Shown here: positions 57,202 to 64,000 of the stretch, one piece after another
Position numbering within the stretch: the stretch's first letter is position 1
How the letters are laid out: every line of letters starts with the position of its first letter
Assembly (NCBI GenBank): GCA_006386115.1
Contig: VFIW01000019.1
Span: 372,001-436,000, forward strand
From: Globisporangium splendens
Taxonomy: Eukaryota; Oomycota; Peronosporomycetes; Pythiales; Pythiaceae
Direction: 5' to 3'
Length of the DNA: 64,000 bases
Program-made: the position numbers and the translations under genes
Notes under the pieces: generated by a model
What the model was told of the DNA's origin: nothing
Database searches by the model: none
The model's input: the letters and a program-made list of their open reading frames with translations, nothing else

Positions 57202-58743
57202 CTACGCTTGCTGCGCTGGGGTCTGCGCCACAGCGTACTGCGGAGACACGCCCTGCTTCTTGCTGCCCTTGTGGAAGAGGTACTCGATGTCCTCGAGAAC
57301 CATTCCCTTCGTCTCGGGACACAAAAAGTACACGAACACACCTGAGATCACACACGTGCCCGCGAACAAGAAGAACACGCCGTTGATGTTCAGGTGCGGG
57401 AAGAGCTTCACGACGTACGTCATGGCCACACCCATGAGCCAGTTGGCCATGGTCGAGAGCGACACGGCCTTGGCGCGAACCTTCATCGGGAAGATCTCGG
57501 CTGGGTAGATCCAGCACACTGGACCCCACGAGATGGCAAAGTTGAACACGAAGAACGCCGTGCCGACCACGATGATCCAGCCAGCGCTCTTAGGACAGCC
57601 AGAGTCGTCCACGTTACCATTACAACTGGCCGTGAACACGATAGCAGCCAGCAAGTGACCGAGCACCATGCCGACGGCACCGAGCAGCAACAGCTGACGA
57701 CGACCCGTGGTGTCGACCCATCGCATCGCTGGGATCGTACTGAGGAAGTTCACACCCGACAGGAGTAGCACGGAGGTCGCACCGGCGTTCGTCACATCCT
57801 TGAAGATCAGACCACCGTACGAGAAGATCGGGTTGATGCCGGTCGCCTGCTGCAGCACCTGGAGCAACATCGCGATGATCACACGCTTCAAGATGGATGG
57901 CTCGAGGAGATCCATGTAGCTCGTCTCCGTGCCTTCTTCAGCGAGCTGGGCGGCAATCAATTCGAACTCGACGTGCACGTTCTCGGTTTGACGAAGCTTC
58001 TTGAGACTGGCCATTGCCTGTTCCTTCCCCTTGTGCTGCAACAACCAACGAGGGCTCTCTGGCACGAAGAAGATGCCGCAGATGACAATGATTGGAGGGA
58101 TCATGGCCACGGCGTTGGTGATACGCCAGCCTTCGTCCACGTGCTCGACGCCGAGGTTGACGCAGTTGGCGAGAAACAGACCCGTGACAACTGTCATCTG
58201 CATGAAGCCAGAGAAGAAACCACGCAGCTCCTTTGGCGCCATCTCGGCACCGAACAGCGGCAGCGAGAACGACGAGTTGCCGACACCCACACCCTGGACG
58301 ATACGCGCCATGTACATGAGACCGTGCTTGTGCGCCGGGTTGAACGACACCCAGCACGTGCCGATGACGAAGAGCACGCCAGCCGTGAAGATCGTGAAGC
58401 GGCGACCGAGCTTGTCTGCGACAAAGCCGCCCAGGAGGGCACCGAAGATACAGCCGATGTTGTACGCCATATTGTACCAGAGCGTGAAGGTCGTCCACTG
58501 GTCTGGCAAGTCCTTGGCGCTCTTGGTGCAGTCCTCGTGCGTGAATCCGTGCCAGCCGATGCAGTAGTCCTCGAGGAACGAGTTCATGATGAGCACACTG
58601 CTCGTCACACCCTGATCATAACCGAAGAAGAGACCGCCGAGCGACGCGAAGATGCACACGATGATGGCGTACGTCTTGGAGCCCTCGGTTGGGAGGTCGT
58701 CTTCCTGGTGGTGGTTCACGTTCACCACAACTCCGCCAGCCAT
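57202..58743 (-). CDS. Hexose-type MFS sugar transporter, copy 2A
   Basis: Intronless 513-aa MFS sugar porter, paralogous to the transporters at 1.5-9.6 kb and of exactly the same length. Signatures are GYDQGVTSS in helix 1, DKLGRRFTIF after helix 2, PESPRW, QQATGINPIFSYGG in helix 7 and CPETKGMVLEDIE after helix 12. It differs from its divergent twin at 60984-62525 by three conservative changes (Ile/Val in helix 1, Thr/Ile in the first extracellular loop, Val/Ile in helix 4). Both copies keep the full tail ending TPAQQA because this repeat includes the 3' flank. Presumed role: proton-coupled hexose uptake; substrate unknown. Confidence 0.95.
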   Translation of the reverse strand: MAGGVVVNVNHHQEDDLPTEGSKTYAIIVCIFASLGGLFFGYDQGVTSSVLIMNSFLEDYCIGWHGFTHEDCTKSAKDLPDQWTTFTLWYNMAYNIGCIFGALLGGFVADKLGRRFTIFTAGVLFVIGTCWVSFNPAHKHGLMYMARIVQGVGVGNSSFSLPLFGAEMAPKELRGFFSGFMQMTVVTGLFLANCVNLGVEHVDEGWRITNAVAMIPPIIVICGIFFVPESPRWLLQHKGKEQAMASLKKLRQTENVHVEFELIAAQLAEEGTETSYMDLLEPSILKRVIIAMLLQVLQQATGINPIFSYGGLIFKDVTNAGATSVLLLSGVNFLSTIPAMRWVDTTGRRQLLLLGAVGMVLGHLLAAIVFTASCNGNVDDSGCPKSAGWIIVVGTAFFVFNFAISWGPVCWIYPAEIFPMKVRAKAVSLSTMANWLMGVAMTYVVKLFPHLNINGVFFLFAGTCVISGVFVYFLCPETKGMVLEDIEYLFHKGSKKQGVSPQYAVAQTPAQQA

Positions 58744-58826
58744 TGTCCTTGTTGTTTGTTTGTTAGTTGTTGCGTGTTGGTTGAGTCTTGTATAAGAGTT
58801 TGGAGAACACTGGAGTAGTAGAACGC

Positions 58827-58842
58827 AAATTGAGGAATGAGC
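58827..58842 (-). promoter_or_regulatory. Oomycete Inr + FPR core promoter of copy 2A
   Basis: On the minus strand this reads GCTCATTCCTCAATTT, a full match to the oomycete consensus GCTCATTYYNCAWTTT. It lies 84 nt upstream of the ATG at 58743 and sets the likely transcription start. Confidence 0.75.
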
Positions 58843-59003
58843 TCAACGGAGAGGGAGGACCGACGGTCACCCTCTAACTTCAGTCGTCCGAGTGAAGCAG
58901 AGTGTTGCCACCTCGTCTGTACTTCCTGGTTTCTATCCCTGCCTCACGGGGTTGTGGGCTTGCTGGGAGGCTGTTGTGCGTGGGTTGTGTGCTCGTCCAC
59001 CTG

Positions 59004-59050
59004 CCAACTTGAACTTGGGAGTGGGCAAACGCGGAGCAACTTGAACTTGT
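59004..59050 (-). promoter_or_regulatory. Two AAGTTCAA elements (copy 2A)
   Basis: Mirror image of 60671-60717: two AAGTTCAAGT elements about 31 nt apart, about 160-220 nt upstream of the core promoter. Confidence 0.4.
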
Positions 59051-59224
59051 CAGCGTTGCTCCTTTAATATCGCCAAGCAAAGCTGCTGGCGTGATACGCT
59101 TGATGCACACAAGTTCTCTTTCCTCTGGAGCCAGGGCTCACTTGATTTATTTCTCTTTCTGTGTCTGCTTCAACTGCGTTTGTGACGAGACACGCCTGTC
59201 GGAAAAACTTCAGCTCCAAGTGTG

Positions 59225-60496
59225 CAGTAACCGTCCACGAGATACTTTTCGCAGATGGTCATTGAAATCTCTTCTATATTGCATCCTGTAAAACGGAATG
59301 TCTGAGCCAGAGATTAACCCAAAATGAGCTGATCTGCCCAATGAAGTATCCTTTATAATTGATATATTGTGGTGATCCGACTTCGCCTAGTGGAGAGTGA
59401 AACGGCAGCGAAAGTAGCAGATGTGTCAGCGCTCGTCTCGGCTGTTTCCACCCTGTCCTGAATTTTCTACCTCGGTGGGAGCTAAACAATTTATCATGCA
59501 CAACACAAAATGACTGCAAATAGACGCTCTCGAGTTCAAGCCGTTATAGTACGCTGAGTCCTATGGCTTGTGCGTTTTTTCATCTATCCGAAGGAACAGC
59601 GAAATCCTGCTTCAATCGACAGTGAGGTTCTGCTTCGCTCATGTTTCTGAAGTTTCGTTCATTCTTTAAACCGATATGACAACGAGAGATGTGCTGGGGA
59701 TGGAAGATGGGCAACTTCAGAAATGAGCGAAGCAGAATTCCACTCTCGGATAGGATTACTTCAGCACAAATGGCACGTGGTGACAACGCGCTATATCCGA
59801 TATTCCCATTCTGCTTCCTGTACGTTTTCATTTTGACCTATTTACTTGCATATCGGTAGCTCGCGATGTACTCGAGCCAATGCATTCTCGAGTATATCTC
59901 ATTTCGACTGTATTATGATAGAATTTGCTTTCAGAGCAGATTAAAAAGAGCCATTTTCGGCGCTCTTGGTGGCTGATCGTGCCTCACACCAGCTGGGTCG
60001 AAATCCCCTTTGTGATCACCGTACGGCAAGCAACCAATAAATCAAGGAAGCAGATGCAAAGAGTGGGATCAACTTGTGTCCGAACATTTAAAAAAAGTGC
60101 AACATTGCGCTGCTACGAGGCATCTGGCAAAGTTTGAACCCACAACTTGGCCTCACTCGCTATCCAATGTAGCAAAAATACCCTGGTGTTGATCTCGGAT
60201 AGTAAATGCAAGCTACTTGCGTGGCAGTCCACAATTTCCTGTTTTGTTTTCTCGGTCTCAACACACAGTCCACAGTTGTGCACCGTCTAGGAGACCTGCT
60301 CAAAAAGAGAGCCACATGGACAGGACAGTTAAACATCAAATTTCGGATTTATTTGAACTTGTCTATCAGGTATTAGAGGTAGGATTTTAGGACACAGTGT
60401 ACATGTTTGTTCAAACCAGCAAGATCTAATTGCTCAATTATCCGATATGAGAGGTTTTAACATCTGTATGCGAAACGCACCTTTTGTGGATCAGTT
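59225..60496. other. Spacer of inverted repeat 2, no gene recognised
   Basis: 1.27 kb between the two arms with short ORFs only. It holds two tRNA-promoter-like patches, on the plus strand near 59968-60022 and on the minus strand near 60112-60175. Confidence 0.4.
60112..60175 (-). repeat. tRNA-like (SINE-like) patch
   Basis: The minus strand has an A-box-like GGATAGCGAGTG, a good B-box GTGGGTTCAAACT about 15 nt later, and GCTAC/GTAGC ends that can pair. At 62 nt it is too short for a normal tRNA and lacks a clear anticodon arm, so it looks like a remnant of a tRNA-derived element. Confidence 0.2.
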
Positions 60497-60670
60497 CACA
60501 CTTGGAGCTGAAGTTTTTCCGACAGGCGTGTCTCGTCACAAACGCAGTTGAAGCAGACACAGAAAGAGAAATAAATCAAGTGAGCCCTGGCTCCAGAGGA
60601 AAGAGAACTTGTGTGCATCAAGCGTATCACGCCAGCAGCTTTGCTTGGCGATATTAAAGGAGCAACGCTG

Positions 60671-60717
60671 ACAAGTTCAAGTTGCTCCGCGTTTGCCCAC
60701 TCCCAAGTTCAAGTTGG
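60671..60717 (+). promoter_or_regulatory. Two AAGTTCAA elements (copy 2B)
   Basis: ACAAGTTCAAGT at 60671 and CCCAAGTTCAAGTTGG at 60702. The second closely resembles the CCCAAGTTCAAGTGGG element at 7815 in the unrelated promoter of pair 1. Confidence 0.45.
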
Positions 60718-60878
60718 CAGGTGGACGAGCACACAACCCACGCACAACAGCCTCCCAGCAAGCCCACAACCCCGTGAGGCAGGGATAGAAACCAGGAAGT
60801 ACAGACGAGGTGGCAACACTCTGCTTCACTCGGACGACTGAAGTTAGAGGGTGACCGTCGGTCCTCCCTCTCCGTTGA

Positions 60879-60894
60879 GCTCATTCCTCAATTT
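60879..60894 (+). promoter_or_regulatory. Oomycete Inr + FPR core promoter of copy 2B
   Basis: GCTCATTCCTCAATTT matches the oomycete initiator plus flanking promoter region over all 16 positions and lies 90 nt upstream of the ATG at 60984. Confidence 0.75.
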
Positions 60895-60983
60895 GCGTTC
60901 TACTACTCCAGTGTTCTCCAAACTTTTATACAAGACTCAACCAACACGCAACAACTAGCAAGCAAACAACAAGGACAAGGACA

Positions 60984-62525
60984 ATGGCTGGCGGAGTTGT
61001 GGTGAACGTGAACCACCACCAGGAAGACGACCTCCCAACCGAGGGCTCCAAGACGTACGCCATCATCGTGTGCGTCTTCGCGTCGCTCGGCGGTCTCTTC
61101 TTCGGGTATGATCAGGGTGTGACGAGCAGTGTGCTCATCATGAACTCGTTTCTCGAGGACTACTGCATCGGCTGGCACGGATTCACGCACGAGGACTGCA
61201 TCAAGAGCGCCAAGGACTTGCCAGACCAGTGGACGACCTTTACGCTCTGGTACAACATGGCGTACAACATCGGCTGTATCTTCGGTGCCCTGCTGGGCGG
61301 CTTTGTCGCGGACAAGCTCGGTCGTCGCTTCACGATCTTCACGGCTGGCGTGCTCTTCGTCATCGGCACGTGCTGGGTGTCGTTCAACCCGGCGCACAAG
61401 CACGGTCTCATGTACATGGCGCGTATCATCCAGGGTGTGGGTGTCGGCAACTCGTCGTTCTCGCTGCCGCTGTTCGGTGCCGAGATGGCGCCAAAGGAGC
61501 TGCGTGGTTTCTTCTCTGGCTTCATGCAGATGACAGTTGTCACGGGTCTGTTTCTCGCCAACTGCGTCAACCTCGGCGTCGAGCACGTGGACGAAGGCTG
61601 GCGTATCACCAACGCCGTGGCCATGATCCCTCCAATCATTGTCATCTGCGGCATCTTCTTCGTGCCAGAGAGCCCTCGTTGGTTGTTGCAGCACAAGGGG
61701 AAGGAACAGGCAATGGCCAGTCTCAAGAAGCTTCGTCAAACCGAGAACGTGCACGTCGAGTTCGAATTGATTGCCGCCCAGCTCGCTGAAGAAGGCACGG
61801 AGACGAGCTACATGGATCTCCTCGAGCCATCCATCTTGAAGCGTGTGATCATCGCGATGTTGCTCCAGGTGCTGCAGCAGGCGACCGGCATCAACCCGAT
61901 CTTCTCGTACGGTGGTCTGATCTTCAAGGATGTGACGAACGCCGGTGCGACCTCCGTGCTACTCCTGTCGGGTGTGAACTTCCTCAGTACGATCCCAGCG
62001 ATGCGATGGGTCGACACCACGGGTCGTCGTCAGCTGTTGCTGCTCGGTGCCGTCGGCATGGTGCTCGGTCACTTGCTGGCTGCTATCGTGTTCACGGCCA
62101 GTTGTAATGGTAACGTGGACGACTCTGGCTGTCCTAAGAGCGCTGGCTGGATCATCGTGGTCGGCACGGCGTTCTTCGTGTTCAACTTTGCCATCTCGTG
62201 GGGTCCAGTGTGCTGGATCTACCCAGCCGAGATCTTCCCGATGAAGGTTCGCGCCAAGGCCGTGTCGCTCTCGACCATGGCCAACTGGCTCATGGGTGTG
62301 GCCATGACGTACGTCGTGAAGCTCTTCCCGCACCTGAACATCAACGGCGTGTTCTTCTTGTTCGCGGGCACGTGTGTGATCTCAGGTGTGTTCGTGTACT
62401 TTTTGTGTCCCGAGACGAAGGGAATGGTTCTCGAGGACATCGAGTACCTCTTCCACAAGGGCAGCAAGAAGCAGGGCGTGTCTCCGCAGTACGCTGTGGC
62501 GCAGACCCCAGCGCAGCAAGCGTAG
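60984..62525 (+). CDS. Hexose-type MFS sugar transporter, copy 2B
   Basis: Intronless 513-aa MFS sugar porter, twin of the minus-strand gene at 57202-58743 with three amino-acid differences: VCVFASLGG instead of VCIFASLGG, HEDCIKS instead of HEDCTKS, and ARIIQG instead of ARIVQG. All sugar-porter signatures are intact (GYDQGVTSS, GRR, PESPRW, QQATGINP, PETKG). It is transcribed away from its twin, with its own copy of the core promoter and AAGTTCAA elements. Because all changes are conservative and the frame is intact, both copies are probably functional. Confidence 0.95.
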   Translation: MAGGVVVNVNHHQEDDLPTEGSKTYAIIVCVFASLGGLFFGYDQGVTSSVLIMNSFLEDYCIGWHGFTHEDCIKSAKDLPDQWTTFTLWYNMAYNIGCIFGALLGGFVADKLGRRFTIFTAGVLFVIGTCWVSFNPAHKHGLMYMARIIQGVGVGNSSFSLPLFGAEMAPKELRGFFSGFMQMTVVTGLFLANCVNLGVEHVDEGWRITNAVAMIPPIIVICGIFFVPESPRWLLQHKGKEQAMASLKKLRQTENVHVEFELIAAQLAEEGTETSYMDLLEPSILKRVIIAMLLQVLQQATGINPIFSYGGLIFKDVTNAGATSVLLLSGVNFLSTIPAMRWVDTTGRRQLLLLGAVGMVLGHLLAAIVFTASCNGNVDDSGCPKSAGWIIVVGTAFFVFNFAISWGPVCWIYPAEIFPMKVRAKAVSLSTMANWLMGVAMTYVVKLFPHLNINGVFFLFAGTCVISGVFVYFLCPETKGMVLEDIEYLFHKGSKKQGVSPQYAVAQTPAQQA

Positions 62526-62640
62526 GTGAGCGAGTACGAGGGCGATGATTGACGTTGCTGTTGATCTCGCTGAGCCTGTAGAATACATAGGAGACTACAG
62601 CTTTCTGGGGTTTTCTATATCTATCTTCTAGTGAGGATCA

Positions 62641-64000
62641 AAACAACCGTTTATGTATTGATCGTGGAATCTAGTATTCATTGAAATCAATGCTTTTCTC
62701 TTAGCTGGTCTTGTTGGCGCATTGCATGCTGGTTTGTTCTTTTCAGTCCTAAAGCAAGTCGATGTTCTCTGTAATCTGTTCTAAATTACACAGTTGTTAC
62801 AACAGGAAGCAGACATCCTGCATTCACCCAAACACAAAGCAGTCATCTTCCAGAACTGTGAGACCCCTTGGTATCACGAAGGTGATTTACCGCAGTCATC
62901 AACGAAGTCAAACTAAGCTTGCCCCCTGCCAATCAGCGGATAAAGAAGCACTGGGCTATGCGACCAGCGGAGTGGTAGTCACCGCCGTCGCGATCGATCA
63001 GGATCGTAAAATCCACACTATCCTCCCAGTGCGATCTGTCAACGAGCCAAGTGAACATGGAGAGGTGCTAAAGCTGTTCTGCAATTTAGCGTTTTTCTTC
63101 CCAGCCATGGTGCAACACTCCAACCGCCCGTCCGTGCCGCGTTTAATGCCATTCCAGTCAGAACGCAATGAAAAGCGAGCCATTGAATCAACAGACAAAG
63201 GAGTTCGACGAGCGATTATAAAAGGAGACGATGATACCAATTTCGACCGATTGGTCGGGATTTGTACGACGCTGAAGGGCTTGACTTGAGAGTGCGCCAA
63301 AGAACATACTTGCAAGGTGTAACCTTAGGTGTGACGGATGCGTCAGCTTAGCTTCTCAAAGCTAAAGCGTGATTCGCATACGTCATTCGAAGAGATTGCA
63401 ATGAACATTGATAGCATAAAGCACGACAGAAAACAGAAATTGCGTATCATTGCACTCAAGTTAGTGGTGTAGTTTTTATTCGTAAATGAATCCAGTACGC
63501 AGTAGAAAAATGAAGCTAAGCGTAGGACACTAGTAAGCATGTCTATGAGGCACTCATGGCCACTGCTTTGCCACTCCATGTACGAGCAAGCGCTAGAAAA
63601 CACCTTAACTATAAATCTCACTTTCCATTTTACCTTGATCCACTCAAGTTCCATTCCAAGCATCGTATCCCAAAGCGCCTACTACTGTGACATAGTAGCA
63701 CTCGTCAAGTCATCGATCCAACAGTCCAAGATTCGATCAATCGTCATCCAAGTGTCGACAAACTGTTTTCAAGATTCGATCAGTTCTTGTCCAAGCTTGG
63801 AGAATCGCTGTCCAAATTTGGATTTCATCAACTTCGACATTTCGAGTTCATCGTTTAGGGTCTAGAACCGAGCTACTGGGAGGGAGGTTCTATATCCTAC
63901 TGTTGTTGTTACTGGGTGCTATAAGCGGAAAGTAACGCAGCAGAATTTGGGTTGCCGTCAAAAAATCTTTTACAGTTTCTGTAACTGGTTGGTGTGGTTA
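62641..64000. other. No gene recognised
   Basis: Short ORFs only, the longest (62762-63289) without recognisable motifs. CAAGATTCGATCA is repeated near 63728 and 63770 in an AT-rich stretch. Confidence 0.45.

Larger units (their letters stand above)
57087..59224. repeat. Inverted repeat 2, left arm
   Basis: This 2,138-bp arm is the reverse complement of 60497-62640. It covers the 3' flank (about 115 bp past the stop codon), the whole transporter gene and about 480 bp of promoter. The edges are sharp: TGATCCTCAC begins the match on the outside and CCAAGTGTG ends it on the inside. The arms differ by a 6-bp indel before the ATG and scattered substitutions, giving three amino-acid differences, so this pair is older than, or less homogenised than, repeat 1. 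Confidence 0.93.
60497..62640. repeat. Inverted repeat 2, right arm
   Basis: 2,144-bp reverse complement of 57087-59224. It contains six extra bases (a repeated GGACAA) directly before the ATG at 60984. Confidence 0.93.

Noticed and set aside
62762..63289. 175-codon plus-strand ORF to the right of repeat 2
   Set aside because: No motif or domain, composition like the surrounding non-coding DNA, and competing frames on the other strand.

Overview
This window is nuclear DNA of an oomycete (a water mould of the Phytophthora/Pythium kind). The evidence is short GT-AG introns inside otherwise long, compact genes; stramenopile-type proteins such as a multidomain ACCase and a four-domain calcium channel; and, upstream of two transporter genes, a 16-nt match (GCTCATTCCTCAATTT) to the oomycete initiator plus flanking-promoter consensus. 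No virus, CRISPR array, rRNA or intact transposon was seen.

Layout. 1.5-9.6 kb: an inverted repeat with two 1,929-bp arms around a 4.2-kb spacer; each arm carries a hexose-type MFS transporter and its promoter, transcribed outward. 10.4-14.0 kb: a small DUF4604/KIAA1143-like protein, an unrecognised four-exon membrane protein and a nucleotide-sugar transporter. 14.3-14.95 kb: a decayed PP1 phosphatase. 15.8-25.6 kb: a glycerol-3-phosphate acyltransferase and a giant acetyl-CoA carboxylase, convergent. 26.8-30.0 kb: replication factor C subunit 1 (seven exons). 30.4 kb: a 57-aa single-pass protein. 30.8-37.2 kb: a four-domain EEEE voltage-gated Ca2+ channel with an EF-hand N-terminus and two breaks in its reading frame. 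37.9-42.4 kb: a large CTC1-like protein. 43.3-46.2 kb: a Mediator MED15-like protein. 46.6-48.7 kb: nuclear poly(A) polymerase. 48.7-51.8 kb: mostly non-coding, with remnants of a possible zinc-finger gene. 51.8-53.0 kb: a Nudix CoA-diphosphatase ending in SRL, a likely peroxisomal signal. 53.2-56.4 kb: a MAP kinase with PH, NTF2-like and C2 regions in front. 57.1-62.6 kb: a second inverted repeat (arms about 2.14 kb, spacer 1.27 kb) with another outward pair of hexose transporters.

The genes do not form an operon-like system. They are housekeeping genes (lipid synthesis, DNA replication, transcription, mRNA polyadenylation) plus signalling genes, bracketed by two palindromic sugar-transporter pairs. 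The transporter promoters share repeated AAGTTCAA elements, so the four transporters may be co-regulated. Splice sites and start codons were assigned by eye from GT/AG signals, phase and protein continuity; no searches or alignments were run.
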